From an uncultured Eubacteriales bacterium (GTDB lineage: Bacteria > Bacillota > Clostridia > Oscillospirales > Oscillospiraceae): a stretch of DNA of 10,105 bases. The position numbers and the translations under genes are program-made. A model generated the notes under the pieces. The model was not told the origin of the DNA. It saw only the letters and a list, made by a program, of their open reading frames with translations, and did not search any database. Shown here one piece after another: positions 1-6,030 of the stretch (positions are counted from its first letter, which is position 1; each line of letters opens with the position of its first letter). The stretch lies in contig CAJKDY010000022.1 in the NCBI GenBank assembly GCA_905198835.1, forward strand, positions 1 through 10,105. The letters are read 5' to 3'.

Positions 1-634
1 AGCCCTCGCTCTCCATCAGCGCAATGAACTCCTCGCGGTTGGAAGCGTGGCGCATACAGTCATTGATGATATTCATGAGCTGCAGCTTCTTGCTCTGACC
101 ACGGGCCGCCGTGTGATACTCTCCGATGGTCATAGTCTTTGTTTTCTGCTTTTGTTCCCTGGGTTGAAATACAGGAAGTGAAAACTCCTTGCAGACCATG
201 TCGTTGCGTTGCCGCAGTTCCTGGAGCTGCTCCTTTGCGATATGCAGTTTCCGTCCGGTATCGAAATTGACCGAGTTGATGAGGAAGTGGGAATGGATGT
301 GCTCACGGTCTGTGTGGGTGCAGACCAGAACTTCGTATCCCTCATAGTACTCGGCCAGCTTCAGCGCGGCCGCGTGAGCGGTGACCGGGTCGACTGCTTC
401 GCCTTTCGGGAAGCTCTGTACCATGTGATAGAACAGTACACCGTCCGTCTTGTGGTAGAGCCGCTTGGTGGTCATGAAATCCGCGTAGACAGATTCCGGC
501 TGACAGTTGATACCTGTGACCAACTGCTGCCCCTCGAACTCGGTCTTTTTATCCTGCATGGTATACCGCATCACGGCGCTCATGCATCCGGTGGTCTGGC
601 CCCGCTTGTAGTTTGTGAAGCTGATGATAGCCAT
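1..634 (-). CDS. MOBP-type relaxase, N-terminal part (runs off left edge)
   Basis: This is the first 211 codons of a relaxase/mobilization nuclease, read on the minus strand from ATG at 634-632; the 3' end is outside the window. Relaxases nick one strand at oriT, stay covalently bound through a tyrosine, and lead the strand into the recipient. The HUH metal-binding triad is visible as HIHSH at residues 112-116 (His112, 114, 116), inside a TDREHIHSHFLINSV stretch. FYHMVQSF (67-74) is the usual preceding strand. Tyr24 in VMRYTMQDKKT is the likely catalytic tyrosine by position. The gene starts only 3 bases after the mobC stop, so the two are probably translationally coupled; its own ribosome binding site is weak. 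No frameshift is seen in the visible part. The family call is firm; the exact MOB subfamily is inference. Confidence 0.9.
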   Translation of the reverse strand, partial: MAIISFTNYKRGQTTGCMSAVMRYTMQDKKTEFEGQQLVTGINCQPESVYADFMTTKRLYHKTDGVLFYHMVQSFPKGEAVDPVTAHAAALKLAEYYEGYEVLVCTHTDREHIHSHFLINSVNFDTGRKLHIAKEQLQELRQRNDMVCKEFSLPVFQPREQKQKTKTMTIGEYHTAARGQSKKLQLMNIINDCMRHASNREEFIALMESEG

Positions 635-637
635 AGC

Positions 638-949
638 TTACCAGCGCTTTCGTTCAAGGATCATCCGAACGGCACCACAGAGTTCAGAGAACGCCCGACA
701 TACGCTTTCCAGATCGATCACGGTCACTCGTCCCATGTGCGCCAGGGTGACGAGCTGGTTCAGATTTCTGCCGATGGACTTCAGCTCCTTCAGCACTTCT
801 TTCAGGCCGTCGATGACCACCACCTGCTTTCCCAGGCAGCAGGCAGTGACGTAGTCGCTCATGGACATCTCGGACTGCTTCGCCAACTCCTTGATGGCCT
901 CCCGGTCTGTGGACGCCATGCGGGTGCTGAATTTAACATCTTTTTTCAT
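638..949 (-). CDS. mobC: MobC-like relaxosome accessory protein
   Basis: This is a 103-residue protein of usual MobC length. MobC proteins bind near oriT and help the relaxase open and nick the DNA. Residues 4-38 look like a ribbon-helix-helix DNA-binding fold: a short strand (VKFSTRM), then helices containing DREAIKELAKQSEMSMSDYV. The family signature IGRNLNQL is at 59-66, followed by a C-terminal helical part. The start is ATG at 949-947 with GGAGG (957-961 on the plus strand) seven bases upstream. The relaxase gene begins 3 bases after its stop and the helicase gene lies 203 bases upstream on the same strand, so it sits in a mobilization operon. Assignment rests on motif and context. Confidence 0.87.
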   Translation of the reverse strand: MKKDVKFSTRMASTDREAIKELAKQSEMSMSDYVTACCLGKQVVVIDGLKEVLKELKSIGRNLNQLVTLAHMGRVTVIDLESVCRAFSELCGAVRMILERKRW

Positions 950-956
950 GTCGTTT

Positions 957-961
957 CCTCC
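957..961 (-). promoter_or_regulatory. Ribosome binding site of mobC
   Basis: GGAGG on the minus strand is seven bases before the mobC ATG. It fixes that start and contrasts with the poor site in front of the relaxase, which suggests relaxase translation depends on mobC translation. Confidence 0.75.
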
Positions 962-1152
962 AAATCGTAGATAAAGTGGGTCCGGGCTTCTGCCCGGAAT
1001 TCATGCGGAAGTCGGGCAGCGGCGTTGCCGCAGACCAGACAAACGCGATGCTGGCCACCTCCAAGGAGGTGATTTCCCTGCACCGAACACCCGCGCTCCG
1101 CTTTCGGCCACAAATGGCCACAAACGGCGTTTCTTTTTCCCTGCGGGTGTGT
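962..1152. other. Non-coding gap between helicase gene and mobC; oriT candidate
   Basis: There is no credible gene here. The stretch holds three inverted repeats: a 7-bp stem TCCGGGC/GCCCGGA at 981-987 and 992-998 with a TTCT loop, a 5-bp stem GCGGC/GCCGC at 1019-1023 and 1027-1031, and a 7-bp near-palindrome CACCTCC-AA-GGAGGTG at 1056-1071. It also has a tandem GGCCACAAA pair (1106-1114, 1116-1124). In MOBP systems oriT commonly lies directly upstream of mobC/relaxase genes and contains inverted repeats beside the nick site. I cannot identify a nick sequence, so oriT is inference from position and structure. Confidence 0.4.
1106..1124. repeat. Tandem pair of GGCCACAAA
   Basis: The nine bases GGCCACAAA occur at 1106-1114 and again at 1116-1124, separated by one T. 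The pair lies just downstream of the helicase stop codon. Two copies spaced about one helical turn could be a protein-binding site, but there are only two, so it is not a typical iteron array. Confidence 0.45.
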
Positions 1153-2229
1153 TTACTCGCCATGCCCGGCAATCTCCCGCAAATCGCCGCACAGCGCCCC
1201 AACAGGGTCAACAGGGGCGACCACAGGTACACCCTGGGCATCGTCACTTTCGGCACGGCGCAGCTCGATGAGCCGCTTCCCGTTGCTGCGGCGCACCATA
1301 CCGAAAATTCCGATTTTGCTTAGCGCGTCAAGGCTTTGCAGGATCAGGCGGGACACTTTCTTAGGCGAGATACGCTCCATACCGACAGGGTCGATTTTTT
1401 CAGACAGCTCTGTGGGAGTGCCGATAAATTTCGTACGGTCGCGCATCAGTTCAGAGACCAGATAGGTGATCCGGTCGCCCAGTAGCTCCGGCTGCGTTCT
1501 GCTGTCTGCTACCATCTCCCACACGTTTTCAACGTTGCGTTCCAGAGACAACTCCCGGTATTCAATGTCACGACCGATGCAGGAGAGCTTCGCCTTACCG
1601 CTGCCGCGCCGATCTTCCACCAGAGTAAAACTGGAATCCACCGCCCCGCTGATGGCTGTCGTACCGGAGATACGGTTGAACACATCATCGGCAGTTTCCT
1701 TTCGCAGATGATGGATCAGCAGGATGGCGATGCCGTGCTTGTCCGCCAGCCGCTTCAGCACGGACAGGTCCCGGTAGTCATTGGCGTAGGTGGCATCGTG
1801 GACGGGGCGGACCATCTGCAGCGTATCGACGAGGACCAGAACAGTATCCGGGTGAGCTACGAGGAAGCCCTCCACCTGCTCCTCCAGCCCCTGACCGATG
1901 GGAGCGCACTCCGTACAGAAATGGACGCTGTCCGGCGCGTCCTCTGTGATCTCGAAGAGGCGGTTCTGGATGCGAAGGACGGAGTCCTCCAGGCAGAGAT
2001 AGAGGGTGGTGCCCTGCTTCACGCTCATTCCCCAGACCGGTTCTCCCTTGGCCACCGTCACCGCCAGCCACAGGGCCAGCCAGGACTTGCCCACCTTGGG
2101 TGAACCCGCCAGGATATGCAGACCCTGAGAGATCAGCGTGTCCACCACAAAATTGGGCGGCTCCAGCGGACGGTCCATCAGCGTCCTACCGTCCACCGTG
2201 ACCAGAGGACGGTCCATTTTGTTGCTCAT
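1153..2229 (-). CDS. RepA-like hexameric DNA helicase (AAA_25 / RecA-fold ATPase)
   Basis: This is a 358-residue RecA-fold ATPase resembling the RepA replicative helicase of mobilizable plasmids. It is expected to unwind element DNA during replication or after transfer. Walker A is GSPKVGKS at 42-49 and Walker B is VLVLVDTLQ at 130-138 (Asp135). LLIHHLRK and the following RISGTTAISGAVDS stretch are typical of this family. The C-terminal third, with many charged residues, looks like a winged-helix-type DNA-binding or adaptor segment, less certain. The chosen start is ATG at 2229-2227, with GGAGG eight bases upstream (plus strand 2238-2242); a TTG five codons earlier overlaps that site and is unlikely. 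The leader ORF stop lies two bases before this ATG, so translation may be coupled. It is first of the helicase-mobC-relaxase set. Confidence 0.85.
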   Translation of the reverse strand: MSNKMDRPLVTVDGRTLMDRPLEPPNFVVDTLISQGLHILAGSPKVGKSWLALWLAVTVAKGEPVWGMSVKQGTTLYLCLEDSVLRIQNRLFEITEDAPDSVHFCTECAPIGQGLEEQVEGFLVAHPDTVLVLVDTLQMVRPVHDATYANDYRDLSVLKRLADKHGIAILLIHHLRKETADDVFNRISGTTAISGAVDSSFTLVEDRRGSGKAKLSCIGRDIEYRELSLERNVENVWEMVADSRTQPELLGDRITYLVSELMRDRTKFIGTPTELSEKIDPVGMERISPKKVSRLILQSLDALSKIGIFGMVRRSNGKRLIELRRAESDDAQGVPVVAPVDPVGALCGDLREIAGHGE

Positions 2230-2231
2230 AG

Positions 2232-2336
2232 TCAGTACCTCCAATTCAAAATATCTGAATACAAAAATCTCCCACCTCGAAAGAAGTGGGAGTAGTATTC
2301 TTTTAGAGGAGCAGTGCCCACAGGACTTTTGAGCAT
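2232..2336 (-). CDS. Possible 34-residue leader peptide upstream of helicase gene
   Basis: A small ORF begins at ATG 2336-2334, with AGAGG about eight to nine bases upstream (2346-2350), and ends with TGA two bases before the helicase ATG. The peptide contains LKEYYSHFFRGGRFLYSD and has five aromatic residues in its middle third. I do not recognise it. The arrangement (good start signal, stop abutting the next start, intrinsic terminator inside the ORF) suggests a regulatory leader whose translation opens the hairpin and feeds ribosomes to the helicase start. The frame stays open upstream to 2465, but that part overlaps the divergent gene and lacks a start signal. A merely coincidental ORF remains possible. 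Confidence 0.5.
   Translation of the reverse strand: MLKSPVGTAPLKEYYSHFFRGGRFLYSDILNWRY
2263..2292 (-). terminator. Intrinsic terminator/attenuator in helicase leader
   Basis: On the minus strand CTCCCACTTC (2292-2283) pairs with GAGGTGGGAG (2278-2269) over 10 bp including one G-T pair, closed by a 4-base TTTC loop. ATTTTTGT (2268-2261) follows directly, giving a U-tract. It stands between the leader start and the helicase start, so it would stop transcripts before the helicase unless the stem is kept open, for example by ribosomes on the leader ORF. Confidence 0.72.
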
Positions 2337-2357
2337 CCCCTTGCCCCTCTGCTCGTA

Positions 2358-2387
2358 TTGTGGTGGAAAAGATGGTATCCTGATAAA
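2358..2387 (+). promoter_or_regulatory. Weak candidate promoter for the middle genes
   Basis: TTGTGG (2358-2363) and GATAAA (2382-2387) are 18 bases apart, matching the -35 and -10 consensus at three and four of six positions. This would give a leader of roughly 55 bases before the ATG at 2449. The 112-base divergent gap (2337-2448) should hold promoters for both strands; I could not find a convincing one for the minus strand. Confidence 0.25.
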
Positions 2388-2448
2388 AAGCATGGACAGA
2401 TTAAAAATCAAGTAGGACAAATTATTGCAGAGGAGGGGGCCAGCGGAA

Positions 2449-2619
2449 ATGGAGGGGAGCATCATATTCTATACCTACGGCAGCACCTTGGAGCTGAACG
2501 GGCAGCAGTTTGAGGCAGGCAGGCTGACCGAAGATCTGCTGAATCTATCACCGGATGACTACCACCCCCTGCACGAACGGATGGTGCGCATCCGTACCCT
2601 TATGGACATCTACGAGTAA
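2449..2619 (+). CDS. Hypothetical protein, probably the 5' fragment of a broken gene
   Basis: A 56-residue ORF starts at ATG 2449, with AGGAGG at 2431-2436, a rather long 12 bases upstream. I do not recognise the protein. It begins MEGSIIFYTYGSTLELNG, suggesting a beta hairpin, and ends with a helix LHERMVRIRTLMDIYE. It stops at TAA 2617-2619, and the same frame continues immediately with coding-like sequence (VRKSELWWKLNDEMEQF) into the next ORF. The simplest reading is that one gene of about 206 codons has been split by a single-base nonsense change (GAA to TAA would do). Two genuinely separate small genes are less likely, because the second has no ribosome binding site. Confidence 0.5.
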   Translation: MEGSIIFYTYGSTLELNGQQFEAGRLTEDLLNLSPDDYHPLHERMVRIRTLMDIYE

Positions 2620-2658
2620 GTCCGCAAGAGTGAACTTTGGTGGAAACTGAATGATGAG

Positions 2659-3069
2659 ATGGAGCAGTTCTGTCAGGAACTTCGCCGCTATACTGTGTTC
2701 CGCTTGCTACCGGACGATTGCTATGACGCTTTCTTTTCGGTGATACGGGAGATCACAGGACAGTTCAGCTTGTTTCCTCCCGAGGAGCACAGCCTTTCAG
2801 AGGATGATCAGACAAAACTTCTCAGCGCCTCAGCGGAAGAATTCTTCCAGAGCGATGATGGGGACAGCGATCCTGAAATCTCCTTGGGACTGCTGGATCT
2901 GTTTCGTCGCAGAGAGGGCAGCGAGGAAAAGGGCGAGTTGTTTTATTACGAGATGTTTCGCCTCCTGGGAGCGTGCGAAGATACCTGGAGTGCCTACAAG
3001 AAATACATCGACCGCTACATGATGTATCTTCACGACATCCGTGCCTTTATTGCCGCATCACCAGAGTGA
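2659..3069 (+). CDS. Hypothetical acidic protein, probably the 3' part of a broken gene
   Basis: A 136-residue ORF is counted from ATG 2659. I do not recognise it. It is mostly helical and acidic, with aromatic-rich helices (RRYTVFRLLPDDCYDAFFSV), an Asp/Glu-rich middle (residues about 43-75) and a C-terminal helix ending near IDRYMMYLHDIRAFI. There are no membrane segments, signal peptide or cysteine motifs. The ATG has no Shine-Dalgarno sequence in range, and the reading frame is open without interruption back to the TAA at 2617-2619, so this is probably the larger piece of the gene that starts at 2449. It ends 45 bases before the sigma factor gene and is probably co-transcribed with it. 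Confidence 0.55.
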   Translation: MEQFCQELRRYTVFRLLPDDCYDAFFSVIREITGQFSLFPPEEHSLSEDDQTKLLSASAEEFFQSDDGDSDPEISLGLLDLFRRREGSEEKGELFYYEMFRLLGACEDTWSAYKKYIDRYMMYLHDIRAFIAASPE

Positions 3070-3114
3070 GCAAGCCCCGAGGGCGTCCACCGAAAGCAAA
3101 GGCGGGTGGGACCC

Positions 3115-4026
3115 ATGACCAATGAGGAATTGGTCCGCCGATATTACGGCGGTGATGAGCGCGCGCTGGAGGAGTTGTACCGCAGGAATCTCGGGCTGAT
3201 CCGGCGCATCGCCCGGGAGACTGCCAGAGAGTTCAACTGTCTGCATATGGACAGGGAAAGACCGGGAGAGTTGTCCGGCTATACGAAAACGATTCTGGAG
3301 GATCTTTGCGGCGAGGGTGCGTTGGAATTTCTGACACGGGTCCAGAGCAGAGAATACGATAAGAGCCGTGCTGTGCTTGCCACCTACCTGTACCCACATC
3401 TGAAAGGCCGGATGACCCGTTGGCTGGAGCAACATATCGGAAATCTTTCTCTGAGCAAGCACGAGATGGATGCTGTCCGGCAGGCACAAAGGCTATATCA
3501 TTCAGGTCAGTTCAGCATCGAAGAGATCGCGGAGAAAATGGATGTCCTTCTGGAACAGGCTGTCAAGCACATCCGTTACAACACCCATTTTGTTGGTGTC
3601 AATGATCTTATCCCTGGGAGCTATGACGGTGATCCCTTTGAGCGGCTGATGCCTGGGAATCTCTCTGTTTCTGCGGAGCAGGTCGTGTATCGAAAAGTCT
3701 GCATTGAGCTGCTGCAGGAACTATTTGATGCTCTCCCGAAGAAGGACAGGGACATCCTCGGAAAATTCTACGGCGTATTCGGATTTGAAAAAACTTCGCT
3801 GAAGGAAATCGGCATGTACCACATGATGAAGGAGTCCGCCGTGGAAAAGGCAAAGGAGCGTGCTGTCACAAAGCTGAAAAAAGCCTATCCGGGTAGCAGG
3901 CTGCAGATCTGGAGGAATGTTCATCGTATGATACGCAGACCGATCCTGCCAGCGAAGGATGACAGAGCACTGCGGCGCAGCTTCACGACTTCGACCCTAC
4001 GAAATCAGGAGTCTGGAAGATCGTAG
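3115..4026 (+). CDS. Sigma-70 family RNA polymerase sigma factor
   Basis: This is a 303-residue protein with the layout of a sigma-70 family factor, which directs RNA polymerase to particular promoters. Residues 1-40 (MTNEELVRRYYGGDERALEELYRR) are region 2 start. Residues 80-107 (EYDKSRAVLATYLYPHLKGRMTRWLEQH) resemble regions 2.3-2.4. Residues 112-153 look like region 3 with a helix-turn-helix (SIEEIAEKMDVLLEQAV). Residues 196-257 look like region 4 (LPKKDRDILGKFYG...LKEIG...AVEKAKERAVTKLKKAYP). About 40 residues between the two parts of region 2 are unusual. ATG 3115 was chosen because MTNEELV is a typical sigma start; GTG at 3106 is an alternative. It is followed by 145 bases before vanR, which has its own promoter, so it probably serves the mobile element; a role in van expression is untested. 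Confidence 0.8.
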   Translation: MTNEELVRRYYGGDERALEELYRRNLGLIRRIARETAREFNCLHMDRERPGELSGYTKTILEDLCGEGALEFLTRVQSREYDKSRAVLATYLYPHLKGRMTRWLEQHIGNLSLSKHEMDAVRQAQRLYHSGQFSIEEIAEKMDVLLEQAVKHIRYNTHFVGVNDLIPGSYDGDPFERLMPGNLSVSAEQVVYRKVCIELLQELFDALPKKDRDILGKFYGVFGFEKTSLKEIGMYHMMKESAVEKAKERAVTKLKKAYPGSRLQIWRNVHRMIRRPILPAKDDRALRRSFTTSTLRNQESGRS

Positions 4027-4044
4027 TTTCGATACAGTCTGGTG

Positions 4045-4060
4045 AGAATTTTGCGCAGAC
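4045..4060 (+). promoter_or_regulatory. Motif shared with the vanG upstream region
   Basis: AGAATTTTGCGCAGAC here resembles AGAATTTCGCAGAA at 5977-5990: both contain AGAATTT followed by CGCAGA, with two extra bases here. Both lie in the only two non-coding gaps of the van locus, upstream of vanR and upstream of vanG. A VanR-binding site is a reasonable guess, but the distances to the start codons differ. Confidence 0.35.
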
Positions 4061-4080
4061 AGGAGACCGCAACAGTCCCC

Positions 4081-4098
4081 TTTAGGACATGTTTAGGA
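4081..4098 (+). promoter_or_regulatory. Direct repeat TTTAGGA, candidate VanR operator
   Basis: TTTAGGA occurs at 4081-4087 and 4092-4098, an 11-base centre-to-centre spacing. OmpR-family regulators such as VanR bind tandem sites about one helical turn apart. The pair lies 41-58 bases before the vanR -10 box, a fitting place for an activator. Binding is inference. Confidence 0.4.
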
Positions 4099-4135
4099 AA
4101 AATCAAGAGTCATACTCGCTTTTTTATACGTTCCG

Positions 4136-4144
4136 TGCTATAAT
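4136..4144 (+). promoter_or_regulatory. vanR promoter with extended -10
   Basis: TGCTATAAT gives a perfect TATAAT (4139-4144) with the TGn extension. No good -35 is found at 16-18 bases upstream (TCGCTT at 17 matches two of six), which fits a promoter that needs an activator or relies on its extended -10. A short inverted repeat GAGT-CAT-ACTC (4107-4117) overlaps the -35 zone. Transcription would start near 4151, about 20 bases before the vanR ATG. Confidence 0.7.
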
Positions 4145-4171
4145 GCAGAAAAACACGAAAGGCCGGCAACT

Positions 4172-4867
4172 ATGGCTACACATATTTTAGTCGTCGATGA
4201 CGAGACTGCGATCGCAGATCTGGTGGAGGTCTATCTGAAAAACGAAGGCTTCACCATCCACAAATTCTATAATGCCTCCGACGCCCTGGCTTGTGTGCGG
4301 ACGACACGCTTGAATCTGGCGGTGCTGGATGTGATGCTGCCGGACATGGACGGCTTTACCCTCTGCCAGCGCATCCGGGAGGACCACCTGTTCCCCATCA
4401 TCATGCTCACCGCAAAGGTGGAGGATATGGACAAGATCATGGGGCTGACCTTGGGAGCGGACGACTACATCACCAAGCCCTTCAATCCTCTGGAACTGGT
4501 GGCCCGGGTCAAGACTCAGCTGCGCCGCTACACCCGGTACAACCCCAGGGAGGGGACAGTCCAGGAGGTCACCGAATACGACTTCCGAGGCCTTCAGATC
4601 TCCAAGGCCACTCACAAGTGCGTCCTGTTCAGCGAGGAACTGGCCCTGACGCCCTTGGAATTCTCCATTCTCTGGTATCTATGTGAGCACCGGGGGAATG
4701 TGGTGTCCAGCGAGGAACTGTTTGAACATGTTTGGGGCGAGGCGTTTATGGACAGCAACAACACCGTCATGAGTCACATCGCCCGGCTACGGGAAAAGAT
4801 GCACGAGCCCAGCCGAAAGCCCAAATTCATCAAGACCGTTTGGGGGGTGGGGTACACCATTGAGTAA
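4172..4867 (+). CDS. vanR: VanR response regulator (OmpR family)
   Basis: VanR is the transcription activator of the resistance operon, switched on by phosphotransfer from VanS. The 231 residues show a receiver domain (about 1-120) with acidic pocket Asp9/Asp10, phospho-acceptor Asp53 (LAVLDVMLPDMDG), Thr80 and Lys102 (ITKPFNP). A winged-helix DNA-binding domain follows (about 130-231), with LALTPLEFSILWYL and the wing motif TVWGVGYTIE. The start is ATG 4172 with GAAAGG nine bases upstream. Length and all key residues are normal for the family. The vanS start overlaps the last codons by 8 bases. Identification as VanR rather than another OmpR regulator rests on the linked vanS-vanG-vanXY-vanT genes and the overall sequence character. 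Confidence 0.92.
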   Translation: MATHILVVDDETAIADLVEVYLKNEGFTIHKFYNASDALACVRTTRLNLAVLDVMLPDMDGFTLCQRIREDHLFPIIMLTAKVEDMDKIMGLTLGADDYITKPFNPLELVARVKTQLRRYTRYNPREGTVQEVTEYDFRGLQISKATHKCVLFSEELALTPLEFSILWYLCEHRGNVVSSEELFEHVWGEAFMDSNNTVMSHIARLREKMHEPSRKPKFIKTVWGVGYTIE

Positions 4868-5966
4868 GAAAGGAAATACCCGCAGCCGCCGGAGATCTTT
4901 GCGCATCTGGGGCGGCTACCTGCTGGTCCTCATGGCTTGGGTGGTCGCAGTGATGGCCTTGGCATTTCTGGGCTTCATCATCTGCGCCAGCATCACCTGG
5001 CAGCCCTCGCCGCTCTACGACTTCCTGAATTGGGTTCGAGACTACATCGTTCTGGTCTGCATCGTCACAGTGCTGGCGGGCTGGGTGGTCATCAGCTTCT
5101 ATTTTATCTCCAAGCCCATCAAGCAGCTGGACGTGGTGGCCAATGCGGCAGAGCAATTATCCCGCCCCAGTGAGGAGCCCATCCAGCTGCCGGATTCCCT
5201 GGAGGACATCTCCATCCAGCTGAATCTGGCCCGGGAGCAGGCTCTCCGGGACGCCCGGGCAGCCCGGGAGGCAGAACAGCGGAAAAACGACCTAATCGTC
5301 TATCTGGCCCACGACCTGAAAACGCCCCTGACCAGCGTCATCGGCTACCTGACCCTCCTGCGGGATGAGCCTCAGATCTCCCCGGAGATCCGGGCCAGGT
5401 ACACCGGCATCGCCCTGGAGAAGGCGGAGCGGCTGGAGGACCTCATCAACGAGTTCTTCGACATCACCCGCTTCAACCTCTCTCGCCTGGAGCTGGAGCG
5501 GCAGAGCGTGGACCTGACGCGGATGCTGGAGCAGGTCGCCAGCGAATTCCGCCCCATTTTCGCAGAATCGGGGCTGTCATGCAGCCTGGATCTGCCGCCC
5601 AAGCTGCACTATTCCTGTGACCCGGATAAGCTGGCAAGGGTCTTTGATAATCTCCTGCGCAACGCGTCTTATTATAGCCTGCCGGACAGCACGGTGGAAA
5701 TTGCCGGACGGATAGAGGCCGGGAAAATCGTACTCACCTTCTCCAATGCGGGAAAGAACATCCCCCAGGAGAAATTGGACCGGATCTTTGAACAGTTCTT
5801 CCGCCTGGACAGCTCCCGCGCCACCCGGACAGGTGGTGCGGGCCTTGGCTTAGCCATCGCCAAGGAGATCGTGGAGCTCCACGGCGGGACCATTCGGGCG
5901 GACAGCACTGAGGATCGGATCACCTTCACCATCTGTCTTCCGTCAGACCATTCAGAAGCGCCGTAA
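4860..5966 (+). CDS. vanS: VanS sensor histidine kinase
   Basis: VanS is the membrane sensor that phosphorylates VanR when glycopeptide is present and can dephosphorylate it otherwise. The 368 residues begin with a basic stretch, then two membrane segments (about 16-43 and 62-84) joined by only about 17 residues outside the membrane. A HAMP-like linker with Pro86 follows (85-140), then the H-box YLAHDLKTPLTSVIGY with phospho-accepting His151. The ATPase domain has the N-box DNLLRNAS (263-270), NAGKNIP (296-302) in place of the usual DxGxG, and G2 box TGGAGLGLAIAK (324-335). From memory, that NxGxxIP variant also occurs in VanS proteins. The start is TTG 4860, overlapping vanR by 8 bases, with a G-rich ribosome site; the next in-frame ATG is inside the first membrane segment. 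It is transcribed with vanR. Confidence 0.9.
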   Translation: MSKKGNTRSRRRSLRIWGGYLLVLMAWVVAVMALAFLGFIICASITWQPSPLYDFLNWVRDYIVLVCIVTVLAGWVVISFYFISKPIKQLDVVANAAEQLSRPSEEPIQLPDSLEDISIQLNLAREQALRDARAAREAEQRKNDLIVYLAHDLKTPLTSVIGYLTLLRDEPQISPEIRARYTGIALEKAERLEDLINEFFDITRFNLSRLELERQSVDLTRMLEQVASEFRPIFAESGLSCSLDLPPKLHYSCDPDKLARVFDNLLRNASYYSLPDSTVEIAGRIEAGKIVLTFSNAGKNIPQEKLDRIFEQFFRLDSSRATRTGGAGLGLAIAKEIVELHGGTIRADSTEDRITFTICLPSDHSEAP

Positions 5967-5976
5967 GAAAATCACA

Positions 5977-5999
5977 AGAATTTCGCAGAAAACTTGCAA
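5977..5999 (+). promoter_or_regulatory. Candidate vanG operon promoter/operator region
   Basis: The gap after vanS contains AGAATTTCGCAGAA (5977-5990), which matches the motif upstream of vanR, and then TTGCAA (5994-5999) as a possible -35 within the palindrome CTTGCAAG (5993-6000). No good -10 is found: TAGACA (6016-6021) and AAGTAT (6021-6026) each match three of six. A weak, activator-dependent promoter here would fit VanR control of vanG-vanXY-vanT. Confidence 0.4.
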
Positions 6000-6030
6000 G
6001 GCATCCGTTGGTAGATAGACAAGTATGAAA

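Noticed and set aside
209..970. Long plus-strand ORF of 253 codons opposite the relaxase and mobC genes
   Set aside because: It is antisense to two genes with clear family motifs (HxHxH relaxase triad, IGRNLNQL of MobC), starts without a ribosome site, and its composition looks like complement of coding sequence.
1061..1074. Match to the 3' tail of 16S rRNA
   Set aside because: Only about 11 bases match and nothing around resembles rRNA; it is explained by the palindrome with a Shine-Dalgarno core.
933..1256. Minus-strand ORF of 107 codons between the helicase gene and mobC
   Set aside because: It overlaps the end of the helicase gene and the start of mobC in other frames, has no start signal, and resembles no protein I know.
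2425..2448. TTG start giving an eight-residue longer version of the first hypothetical protein
   Set aside because: The TTG lies upstream of the AGGAGG site, which better serves ATG 2449.
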